This document shows, piece by piece, positions 47,395 to 58,215 of a stretch of DNA of 64,000 bases. The stretch spans positions 124,001 to 188,000 of the forward strand of contig CAJJDP010000096.1 in assembly GCA_905182995.1 (NCBI GenBank), in the 5' to 3' direction. Numbering within the stretch: the stretch's first letter is position 1; each line of letters starts with the position of its first letter. Origin of the DNA: Paramecium octaurelia. Taxonomy: Eukaryota; Ciliophora; Oligohymenophorea; Peniculida; Parameciidae. The position numbers and the translations under genes are program-made. Below the pieces are notes generated by a model. It worked only from the letters and a program-made list of their open reading frames with translations. It made no database searches and was not told the DNA's origin.

Positions 47395-48520
47395 AATTAA
47401 TATTTTTGTTTCTCTTTGCGAGTTGTTTAGTATTGGCTTAAGAGAATATTGAAACAAGTGGGGATGACACTTCGGATAATATAAAGAAATTGGAACAGTA
47501 GGAATCAGAGGCAATAAATTCAACTTAGGAATAGAATCCATAAGAAAATTCTGATTAGAACAACAAAGCAAGTGAGAAGGAAGAAGAAAATTAATCAATA
47601 GATAGTGAAGAGTTGGCAGACATTATTGATGGTGCAGAAGAAAATATGTTTGAATTGCTGGAAGCATTAAAACCATTATTTGGGGTAAATAATGCATCCA
47701 CTCAATATGCTAGCTTAGATTCGGCGATAAAGATAGAGACAATGATGGATAAGTAATTGAGGATCAACAAGAAGCTGAAAATATTGATATTCAAGAGAAG
47801 CCTGCAATTTTGGTGGATCCTGTTGAAGATCTCTTGAAAAAGGTCGAAGCAGATCCTTTGATGCTTTAATGGGATTAATTAATGAATGATTTTGATCCAG
47901 AAGACCTCCTTACCTTCGAATTACAATCTGGAGCCACAGAGGTATACGCTTTAATCACTAATCGTAGATTTTGTGCGAAACCATCAAGAAGCCAACAACC
48001 ATAAGAGGGGCTTACTTCATTCCATAATTCAAATTGGATCAGAAGATTGATTTCTATATTAAGACTTCTAATAACACTTTGATATATTCGAAGGAAAGGG
48101 TGCAAGAGGGCATCTTTAAAATAGATATTCCAGAAAAAGGAGAATATAAATTCATCTTCATTAATAAAAGAGTATTCTTCTTTTCTATTGTAGACTAAAG
48201 ATCCATTAACAATAACGTTTGCAATTGATGTTCACGATTCTCATTAAGAGTTCCTTAAATTGGGTGACTTGGATCCTCTGGCTTTGAGGATTGAGAGATT
48301 ATCTACAGCGATGAGGGTAAATTAAATCAATATGATTAAGGATAATTATTTCTATGATAAGATGGCTGCCTAACAATTTGAGGGAGGATTAAGAGAGGTT
48401 TCGAAAGCTAATGCTAAATTGTTACTTTTCAGTTTGATTGAAGTCATAGGTATTATTGCAATTACAGGATGGTAAGTCTTTTACCTGAAAAGAATTTTGA
48501 GTAATTAGAGAATCATATGA
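47391..48520 (+). CDS. p24/TMED family cargo receptor with acidic N-terminal extension
   Basis: Introns of 29, 26 and 22 nt leave 350 aa. A signal peptide (MKLIFLFLFASCLVLAQ) is followed by about 75 residues of Glu/Asp/Ser/Asn low complexity, then DRDNDGQVIEDQ, which resembles an EF-hand loop. A GOLD-type beta domain, a heptad region (RIERLSTAMRVNQINMIKDN), one membrane helix (LLLFSLIEVIGIIAITGW) and a short basic cytosolic tail complete the p24 layout. p24 proteins sort cargo between ER and Golgi. The acidic extension is not part of the usual family, and no C-terminal KK motif is seen. The start overlaps the previous gene's stop by the tetranucleotide ATGA. Confidence 0.85.
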
Positions 48521-48588
48521 TTATATAATCTGTTGTATTGAAACTTTAAATTTAATAAATATTCCAATTATACACATATTGTTATCAT

Positions 48589-50902
48589 CAATTCTAATCT
48601 TTTTTGATCGATTGCATCTGTTGATAGTAGTTAATTTACTTATCCACATTGTAATGCGGAAAATAATCATCATATGAGTTGATTCTCTCAAACTACTCCA
48701 AAACATTATTCTCATTAGATATCCCTCTATTATTATTATCTAATTATTCTATTTGATTAGCAACCATAGTTTGATTCTTTCGTTAATCCCTGTTTTTAAA
48801 CTCAGATGGAACATCAGTTTGAAATCGTTGCAACTGCTAGAAGTCATCCCTCTTTAACCCATTTTGATTGAGTTTTTTCTTTGTTTGCAACATGCTGTCT
48901 TACACTCTTTATAAGGGTTGATTATTAAATGAAGATCCTTGTTGCTCTTCTGTGTAATCAAGTCTTTAAAATTTGGATTGTCCAGCATCTTTGATTTCAT
49001 TAACAAAGATTTTTCTACTGCTGATACTACTACTCACTCCTTGGGAGGATGGAAAATAATCTGAATCCACTTTCTTCGATTATAAGGTTTAGCCACTATG
49101 TGAATAGTTGATGTATGGAACCGAGCTTAGTTCCAATTGATTAATCATATTGTTGTTGTTTTAGCTTTGTAAAGAGTTGGAGGAGGCTAATATCTTTTAG
49201 TAGGATTCTGCTCTTTCATATTCTTTAGAAGTTAGAGATTCAGAATGATCCTATACCCGTATTTAGTGTTGAGCAATATACTTTTTGTGTTTGACGCGTG
49301 CTTACTAATTAAATAATTAAAGATAGTTACTCTTCGAAAATCAATAACTCTGTTTTAATCTTTATTTATGATATATTTCTGAATGACTTAGATTTTATTA
49401 GGCTTGAAATTAACAGCTGGACATTCAGTTATATCATGCTACTTTAAACAACTAAAACATTAAATGTTTATCAAATGAGATTGATTTTCAATCAAAAGTG
49501 TATCAATAAGCATTCTATACTTTTAGAATTCTCGAGGACATTATCGTATCAGTGATTGAAATTGATTTTAATCTAGAGTAGCTATTTTAGAATATCCGAT
49601 GCTTTAAAATTATATCCCTTATAATTAATTCTTAAAAAAGGCGATATTATTGAAAATCTAAAACGTATTGGAAATTCTAGTCAATTTGAATTCTTTTTAG
49701 GACAATTAACATTTTTAAACAATTTCAACTTGACCTTCCAATAGAAAATGAAGACTCTGTTTCTAAGTAACTATTTTATTCGGTTCTAAAATATCCTCCT
49801 CTATAATATCACACATGTTGAGCAAGGTTTAATGAGAGAATGCTTAGTGAAAGATGGGGATATTGTACAATATCTTGAAGTACTTCTCTCTCTTCATCTG
49901 CTATTGCAGTTGTATTGGTAATGATCGCATATCAAATTTGGCAATTCGATTTTCTTATTAGTAATCGATTACAGATTTCAGAGTTTTTGGAGTATAATTG
50001 ATATACGAATCCAAGGGTAGGGACTGATGATTTATTATCTATTTGATTTTATACAGATAAAAAATCAATAGGAGGGTTCTAATCAAATAAATAATAAAAT
50101 AATAACGTTTTATTATGTTGGGATTATAAAATAGAACTGCAAATATATTTTAAATGTAATTGATGTAATCTTGTTGTTGTTCTGCAAACATGTATATAAG
50201 TGTTTGAGCCATCAAAGTGACAAAATGAATCTAGATTGTGATTTGAATAACAAAAAGGTGATCATACTGATTTAGATAGCAATTCAGATTTTATGTGAAA
50301 TCAGTTATTTTGTATATTCTTATTATGTACAGCAAGTAGAATATTTTCTGGGCTTCTCCTAGGTCCAATAAAAATGCAAAGAGGGGCAATATAGTGATCA
50401 CGTCTGCAAACATACCAGCGATACAAAATTTATTAATTAAAATTTGATAAGCACAATCAAGTAATTAAAAAATAGCCATTAAATAATGGAAAATATGTTG
50501 ATTGCAGAGTGTCAATTAATTACATCCCAATTCCATTAATAGTATTGTTAAGTAGAAGATTAAAAAGCAAATATAGAGGCCGTAGATCACTTATTTGGTG
50601 ATCGAATCTTATTGTATTCTAATGAGAATTTATCGTTTTAAAGGCATGATATATACTGAAGACAAGTCATGAATGATTTTAAATTGCTATTTAGTTAGTA
50701 TTTGTTTCGAGAACAGGTTCGATTTTGAGAAGTACAATAATCTTAAGGATGGAGGGTGGGTCCTTGATTTATTGAAATTGGATTTGCGATACAATTGGTC
50801 GCAATCATTTGATTTCCTCATCACACTCAATTATTGAGAGTCCTCCTTATTGCTTGGTTCTTCATTAATTAGAAGCAAATCTTTTTGATTATTGAGAGAC
50901 AT
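48589..50902 (-). CDS. Cyclic-nucleotide-gated-channel-like protein lacking a pore signature, with CCHC motif
   Basis: ATG 50902 (MSLNNQKDLLL) to TGA 48591-48589. A polar N-terminus leads to membrane segments: VIYGLYICFLIFYLTILLM, then FADVITILPLFAFLLDL, then a poorly charged S4-like YLLYIIRIYKIT. Where S5-pore-S6 of ciliate channels should be, I see LMAQTLIYMFAEQQQDYINY and no GYG or similar filter. A cNMP-binding-like domain follows (LHFLLEGQVEIVQK; SIGYSKIATLDQNQF), then the ciliate-channel C-terminal knuckle CFSCLKQHDITEC and ECPAVNFKPN. It is probably a non-conducting member or subunit. The introns in the pore region are not all resolved, so the missing filter needs checking. Confidence 0.72.
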
Positions 50903-51056
50903 CCTATCAGATGCTAACTACACACTGATCTAAGTTAAAGTAGGGGATTTCGGATGAGTAATTTTAAATTAATGACTCTCACTTTATACTTTGTGACTTT
51001 CTTAAGATGGATTACGCACTCTCATTTATTAAGAGTTAATTTGAGTCATTATTTAA

Positions 51057-51516
51057 ATGATTGGCTTACGAAACGAGTCTTCATTTGGAGGAGTGGTTGT
51101 TGAATTTTAAATCATTAATTATTTTATTGAATCATATTTATCCATCTGTTTATTCGAGAATTTCTTGAATTAGTTTGAAAAATGCTTTTTTGAAGAATTA
51201 AAACACCGCATTCATATTAACTTTCATTAATTAAATGCGATAATCACATTTTCTATTCCCTAAGCAAGCAAGAGTTCAGCAAATACAAGGTAATCTTGTT
51301 TTACACTTTAATGAAAGGAATTAGTTGTCATCCGTGAAATACACTTTTTTTAATCTAAAATTATAGTTTTAATCTTACCCTAAATCTTAGACCTTTTTAG
51401 ATGAATACCTAAGTAGGAAATTATTCAATAATTTTATTTACAATTTATACAAAATGAACACATATGCATATTATATTATAGAACTGTTTCCAATATATTT
51501 AATTTTGTAAGTCTGA
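51057..51516 (+). CDS. Unrecognised protein, 143 aa
   Basis: ATG 51057 (MIGLRNESSFGGVVVEFQ) with one 28-nt intron gives exactly 144 codons to TGA 51514. Aromatic-rich helical sequence (FENFLNQFEKCFFEELKHR; YLSRKLFNNFIYNLYK). No family is recognised. Divergent from the channel-like gene, with 154 bases between starts. Confidence 0.5.
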
Positions 51517-51699
51517 GCAAAACTATAACATTTTGTATCATAATAAATATAATTTATAATATGAGATGAGGAACATATTTATTTGTATTACTTCAGAAAA
51601 CAATAATTATATTTGTGTGTGATTCGTGGATTAGTTATTATAGATATATTCTCTAAAGATTATATTATAAGGTGTTTTAGAATTAATACTATAATTATA

Positions 51700-52000
51700 T
51701 AATACTATATTATCTGGTATTCGACGCCGATGCAGCCATTAAATGAATTACATCGGGCTTTTTGAATCCAAATTTCTTTAGCACCTGTGAGAAATTATTT
51801 GATTGATCAACAAACTCAAATATCAGCAACAAGTGCAGTAACAATTATATTGTGTGTGCGATTCTTTCATCTCAACCAACTATCGAAGTGTTGGATAAGA
51901 CACATAGAATCTTACGGTTTCGGTTTACTTGTGAAGCACGTGAGATGTATTTACAACAAGATCACGTTAGAACACAGAAAACCTTAAATTAATTATTTTA
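51700..52000 (+). ncRNA. Candidate non-coding RNA (GC-richer island)
   Basis: About 300 bases stand out as clearly more GC-rich than the surrounding very AT-rich spacer, but no frame gives a coherent protein. A 6-bp inverted repeat (CCGATG...CATCGG, 18-nt loop, about 51726-51756) is followed by a run of T, and TATA-like sequence lies upstream (about 51690). This fits a structured small RNA. It does not match tRNA, 5S, U1, U2, U4, U5 or U6 as I know them. A small spliced coding gene is the alternative; one frame at 51790-51985 stays open for 66 codons. The strand is a guess. Confidence 0.3.
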
Positions 52001-52119
52001 ATTAATTAAAAATTATCTAATTTATTTGGTTATAAAATGAAAGGGTATCAAATCTATTAAATAGCAGGATCAACTTAATCATATAATCATTGAATTGAAT
52101 ATAAAAATTTTATCTACTT

Positions 52120-52900
52120 TCAAAAATTCCTTTTTTTAAAAATTCTATTGTACTATTAGCCGAACTTTTGTGGTTTCTCGTACTTCTTCTCTTCCAAACT
52201 CTCATTTGGATTAGCCCTTTGTCCCTCTTGTGATTTCATGAGTCTCGATGTAATGCCTCTCCCGGGAGATTTCGATTGTGGTCTCTGGTAACTTTTAGTG
52301 GTAGGCCTATCGATAGAACTGTTATGAGTGGCATTGGATGTATTTTAGTAGAAGTTCATTTTGGATTTCCCATACTATTGGTTGTTTTGACTCATGTAAT
52401 AGGGAGATTTGTAAGAGGATGATCCACGAGTGTATTGTTGAACTTTAGATAGTTATGGTTTTTCAATAAAAGTAGTATTATGGATGCCTTTGATGCTTGC
52501 CTTCCTAGAACTGACTGTCTGCTTTCTGCAAGATGAAGGATTTGACAGGATTTCTTTGTCCTGAGTCAAAAATGTTTGTTTTCTCATTTGAAGATGACAT
52601 TAGCAGGAGCAACCTGTTGCACAATTTTGTTAAATTGAGAATAAATCGCAAATCTCACCCATCACAGCACTAATATAAGGTTCATTGTATTTTTAGTGTT
52701 CCATTTGATTCAATTTCATAAGAGTCTGAAAAATATCACATGAGTACCTCTGCCACTACCCTCCTGAATTGAGGCTCATCAGCCAATTCCTGATTATAGA
52801 ACTTAATTATTCTACGCTATAATATCTTGAGCAAAGTGGTAACAAGTTTGTTATATTAACTTTCCAATTATCGAGTAGCAAATCCTGAATAGACAGACAT
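52120..52900 (-). CDS. Ser/Gln-rich protein of unknown function, 252 aa
   Basis: ATG 52900 (MSVYSGFATRQLESQYNKL) to TGA 52122-52120; one 22-nt intron leaves 253 codons. The N-terminal half is helical with a Cys cluster (CATGCSCQCH) near residue 105. The C-terminal half is basic, Ser/Tyr/Gln-rich and probably disordered (SKSPGRGITSRLMKSQEG). No family is recognised. It lies 42 bases downstream of the TPR gene's stop on the same strand. Confidence 0.6.
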
Positions 52901-52941
52901 TGAGGATAGAAAATGAAAAAATTACAATATTATTATATATT

Positions 52942-55213
52942 TCACTTATATTTTAGAATGTTTCCTTTATTCTTCAGTAAGGATTGAATAGTATCGAACT
53001 TAATTGGAAAACCTATATTTTAAATATTGAGTACATGGTTACTATTAATCTGTATTAGTTCTAGGTCGATTTTAAGGGGTCTTATTTTAATGCACTTACT
53101 ATTGCGTGGGTTTCTAAGAATTGACATAAGAAGAATCAGGAGATTTGTTGTTTACTCTGTAACTAATGGGAGTGTGCGAGTTCTACTTATCAATTGCAGT
53201 CTGTCTCTCAGTCCTACAGACATCAGAAAGCAAGGATTTCAATTGGCTGTTGTTATTTGTGGGACTTTGCTGTATGGGATTGGATCTGAAATTGGGATTA
53301 TTCTTATGAGGCTGCAATTGAATAGCCATGGTATTATTGATGAACTCCTGAGTCTAATTGATCTCACCATTACTAGTATTACAGGGATTGGACTATTTCT
53401 TAAGATACACACTGAAATCAAATTGTCCTTAATTTTATTACTTAGGATTCTTCTATTGATTAGTAGGCGAGTAATCAGATCCTCTCTTCTGAGTAATCAT
53501 CTGTTCAATCAAATCAGCTTAATTCTTAATAATGCTTTTAATTTTGGATGACTATGAAGTTTTTGGAGGAGATCTGGAATTCAAAAACTTAGTAATGAAA
53601 TTATTAGTTAGTTTAGGAGATTGATCCTGTTTAACAATGAACTTATCATCGTTTAAGATTTGGATTTATAACTTCTGATTCTGATTCTATTTCTATTTCT
53701 AAGGTTCTGGATTGACAATAGTTTGTTTCTCGGAAGTACTTGAGATTATTGATTCTTCCTTTATGATATCCAAATTGATATTGTAATGTTTGTGATAACT
53801 AGTAATCAGATGGCTGATGTACGGAGATTAGGTAGTAATATGACGACAAGCTATTTCAATAGACTTTAAGTGGTACAATTCACTTAATTTGAATTCCTCA
53901 GTATCTATCTTATCTTCCTTCAAGCCCATTTGTTTAGCTTTGTCCAATTCCACGAATCTTAATTCAGTAGCTATAGTAAAGTAAGAAATAGAGAAGTAGA
54001 TTACCTTTTCGAGTATTTATCTTTTGGCTAATTCATAAATCATTTCACCAAATTGTGTGAAATCATCATAAAGTTAAGGTGCCATATGCATTATAGATCC
54101 AATATTAAAATTCTTTATCCACTCAGCCAAATTCTGAATTCCCAATAAAGATCGGTATTCTTCATTTTGAGATGCTAACTTCAATTCTTTTCTCAAATGT
54201 TTTTCATTGTTTTCTGGATTATTTCTCCAATAATATAATTACTTCTTGGCTTCTTTAAGTAATTGTTTCTCATTAACTGGAATTTTTTCGAGTTCAACTT
54301 ATTTTATCATATCCTTCAAGATTTCTTGTGCACCATCAATTACTAATTTACTAAATTCAATTTCATCCTTCATCCTATACTTTTGGCCTCTCTTCTATTT
54401 ATCTTACTCTTATTATTGCTATTCTTGTTGATTGCTTCTGACTGAAATATTAGATTAAGAAGTTGTGGCAGTCCCTGAAGATCCATTGCTCTGCAACCAT
54501 TATACACAGAATTGATTGGCTATCTTAAACAGCTCTCTCATAATGGAGGCTGCTTTTTATGAATTGATAAGTGCTTTGTTATGCCTATCAATTATTCTTT
54601 TTCAATTACTTTCCCAATTGGCTTAAAATAGCTGTATATTGTAAATAAGCTTTGGCTAAAAAAGTGTATCTCTTCACTAGTTATGCCTATTTCTCTTGAG
54701 CACTAGCCAAATTCTCCAGATCCTGCTCATCCTCCTTAATTGCTAATTCCATATTATAGATCACTCCATCCAAATATTTAGAACATTTATCCAGAACCCA
54801 TTAACTTAAATAAAAGCATTCTATACCATTAATAAGTGCAGGCTTGATTATATAAAATTATTATGATAAGGTTCCTGTCGATTACTCTGCCACAACTTGC
54901 AGCAAACTAAGGAAATAGAAATCTATCTTTACTTCCAACATCTATTCGGATTATTATAATAATTTCAAAGCCTCCTTGTATTTCTGCTATTTGATTTTTA
55001 CAGTTGCCTATTCATTCAATAAATTGATCTGTTACATTAAAGAATCTAAAAATTATTGAGTTTTTTTGAAATACCTGAGTTCTTTAATAATTATTTTAGG
55101 TTTAATTGTTGCGTATATTATTCTAAATCTTCGTCTTCCTCCTATTCATATGATTGATCCTCTACTGCTTATTCTGTCATGGAGTTATTTGAAATTGTTT
55201 GTTAATTATTCAT
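52942..55213 (-). CDS. TPR-type helical protein with Gln/Asn-rich C-terminus, 731 aa
   Basis: ATG 55213 to TGA 52944-52942. Introns of 29, 25 and 22 nt leave 732 codons. After an acidic start, residues ~60-400 form paired helices of tetratricopeptide type (KYKEALKLLQQSEQMLEVKI; KRYTFLAKAYLQYTAILSQL; YFSISYFTIATELRFVELDK). The last 250 residues are Asn/Ser/Gln-rich and polar. Probably a scaffold; many similar ciliate proteins are uncharacterised. The plus-strand ORF at 53027-53551 is the antisense shadow of this gene. Confidence 0.7.
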
Positions 55214-55279
55214 TTTTTATAAAATAATGATGGTTCAAAGTAGGTGATTTATTATTATAAAATAAAATAACATTGTGCA

Positions 55280-57082
55280 ATGCAATCTCCTTTTAGATTA
55301 TACTCTGCTCAAAGAACATTCACTTGTAGAAATATGGAGAACAAAGCTTCCTTCTTCATCTCCAAAAGTATGTCTGTTATCTAGTCTAAGAAATCAAATA
55401 ATCAAAAAAATAACAAGAAATTGATAATCTCAACGAATAATTATTAAAAGTCAAGCAATCCAATAATCAACTCATCGAAGAAAACAAACAATTGAAATAG
55501 TAAATATTGCATTTCCAGGTTTCCATGCATTCTTATCTAGAAATAATTAAATAAACAAGAAAAGTTACTCATTTTGAATACACAAACCAAGGCTGAATCC
55601 AAACAAACTGAATTAGAATTTTAAGTTAGAATGAAAACCGAAGAAGTATATAATAAGCTCTAATACCAAGACATGTTCCATTATTGCATATCAAAAGCAA
55701 ATCAAGGATTATAAAGCAAGGGAATTGTACAATCAACAATAGATTGAAGAATTAAAAAGAGACACAAGAAGAACAAAGTTACAAGAATGCTAGGTTCACT
55801 ATTATCCATATTCTTTAAGATAGAATGTAAAATTATCAAAGAAGAATTCGAAAAAATGAAATTTAAATATTAGGCATTAATTCATTAGATGTAATTTTAT
55901 ATTTATTTACAAATACAATAGCCAATTCAGTCAAAAAGAAGAATTATTGAAAGATAATATTAAAATTAGTTAAGAATTACTTATTTCTTAATAGAAAATC
56001 TAGGAATTAGAATTACATAATAAGAAAATATAACAAGATTTACATCATTCTGATTTTAAAAGAATGCAAAGTGAAAAATTAGTTTTTGATAAAGAAAAAG
56101 AATTGCAACTGATACAATTTGAATATAGCAATCCAAAAAAAACAATCAATGACTTAAATCGACAATGGTAAATGAGATTAGAAAACCAAAAGCAACTCTA
56201 CCAGCAATTAGAAGAAGAAGTAAAACTACGAAATGAGAAAATCAACCTTTTAGAAAAAACACTAAAAGAAGACAAAACTGCCTATTAACTTAAAGAGGCA
56301 CACTACAAGAGAGAAATCGATAATTTGAATATTTAGATAGGATAATTTAAAGAAACTATTCAACATTTAGAAAATCAGCAAATAGCAGAACAAAGTTCAG
56401 ATGAACAAGAGTCTTTATCTGAAAAATCACTTCGGAAAGCATCTCAAACTTAATAAAAACAAAAAACCGTAGTGTTGAACAGAAAAAAGGTTTAAAAGGT
56501 GAGTTCAAAAGAGGTGGAGATCATAGGAAAGGAATTAGCATTGAAACTTTAACTTGCTTAAATCCCATTCTCAAAATTAGACTCATACCTTTATTCTAAA
56601 TCCTCAAGAGGCATAATTAATTTAAGTGAAATCGAAGAAATCCTTAAGCAATCTCCGTTTGATTTACCTGATGACCAGGCTTTATTAGTTGCGAGATTTC
56701 TTGCTGAGCCTGAACAAGAGGAATGGATCTATTATGATAATTATTAAACCAATGATGTTGTGATTGTTATTAGCATCTTCAGAAATCTGGTCAAACCTTT
56801 TGAACTGCTCAACCCTCAGTATTACGATACTATACATCAAGAATTAAAATAGATTTTCAAACAGAACAAGAACAAGCTAACTGATTACTTAATGTTAAAT
56901 GGGGATAATTGTGATCTAACTTAGTTTAAGAAGGCATTTGAGTATTGCGATATCCCATTAACATAAGAGTAAGTTTTTATTTGAAATTTAGATAAGAAAC
57001 CTATATTTCTATAAGAATGTATGAAAAGTATAGGAGAATTGAGAATTTAAAATACTAAGAAATAATTGACTACTTCAAATGA
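55280..57082 (+). CDS. Coiled-coil protein with C-terminal EF-hand-like helical domain
   Basis: ATG 55280 (MQSPFRLYSAQRTF) to TGA 57080, with at least four small introns (23 and 22 nt near the start, one unresolved near 55690, 23 nt near the end). The middle ~350 residues are heptad-rich coiled coil (EIDNLNEQLLKVKQSNNQL; QQLEEEVKLRNEKI). The last ~180 residues are globular and resemble degenerate EF-hand pairs (RGIINLSEIEEILKQSPFDL; CDLTQFKKAFEYCDI). No calcium-binding loop is intact. Possibly cytoskeletal. Its stop is 12 bases from the convergent gene's stop. Confidence 0.6.
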
Positions 57083-57094
57083 TTATAATTAAAT

Positions 57095-58032
57095 TCAAAA
57101 TATTTAACAATTTATACATGTTTCTGATGAACTCTCCTTTCTTTTGCTCTTTATTTCTTCTTATTGCAGTTTGTTGTTATATTTCCCCCTTTTGACTTCG
57201 TAATGATCATCCTCATCCAGAAAATCTTTAGACACAGAGGTGAGATTTTATAAAGATTTAGTTCCTAAAAAATGATAAGTTGTTTAAATACTATCAACTG
57301 TAAGAATCGAATCATTCTTTGATTTTACTATTTCACAAAGTTGATCTCGAAACTCATCTATTAGATTTATTATTTCGGAATAATATGAAATTTATTCCTG
57401 TATTTTAAGAAATTAGGAATCATTTATTATGTCGGAGAATGATTAATACAATCTATTGAATCTTTCATTGTTAAATGATTTTATTTATTAAAACTATTAT
57501 TACAGATTTTCCACTTCATTATGATAAATTTAATGTAATCTGAAAATGCAAATGCCATCAAACTCACTCCCATTGTATGTAACATCGTGTATTTCACTAA
57601 GTTCTGTAATCTAATTAAGTTTAAGGATTATTTTCTTTTGCAAAGAAGCAACACTCCTACGATAAATATAATGAAATACCTTTTGCTCTCCTGTTGAATA
57701 AGAATATGACTCTTTTTGGACATGGACGATCCTACTCTCGTTGGTATGTCCAGAGCAATTTTAATATCCTACATTGTACTATTTATTTATTTGAGCTATC
57801 AATTTAAATAGAGATTACCTCCACGATCCTATAACAATAGTTCTTGATAATCTTTTCATCTACGTTGTAAAATTACAGTTTTATGAGATTAATTGTTTCC
57901 TAAATGTACTCTATGTCAATAAATTACATCTATTTAATCCTCCAGATTTGAATAGATAGGTCTAGATTCCTTTTTAAAGGCTTGAACATTATCAAACAAT
58001 AACTCAATGTCTTATTTCATTTTAAGAAGCAT
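57095..58032 (-). CDS. Coiled-coil protein, 287 aa
   Basis: ATG 58032 (MLLKMKQDIELLFDNVQAF) to TGA 57097-57095. Introns of 28, 23 and 23 nt leave 288 codons. The sequence is helical throughout, with Gln-rich heptads (SLQKKIILKLNQITELSEI; VENLQQQFQQIKSFNNERF) and a basic C-terminus with a CxxC pair (CINCQIF). No domain is named. Confidence 0.6.
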
Positions 58033-58215
58033 GAGTAATTTAATAAAAATAAATTATCTTTCATTTTTAATTGAGCATAACTTTAATAATAATACGAATT
58101 AATTAACTTATTTCACAATAAAACAATATCTTTCATTAAAATTTTCGTATTATTATGAATTATTGAACTATAACTATAATATTTCCATGATTTAATGTAA
58201 ATAAACTTGCATTTC

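Noticed and set aside
53027..53551. Plus-strand ORF of 174 aa, the longest standard-code ORF in the window
   Set aside because: It is antisense to the Ser/Gln/Asn-rich exon of the TPR gene (52942-55213), which has a consistent spliced frame. The ORF is Leu/Ile/Ser-rich as expected of an antisense shadow.
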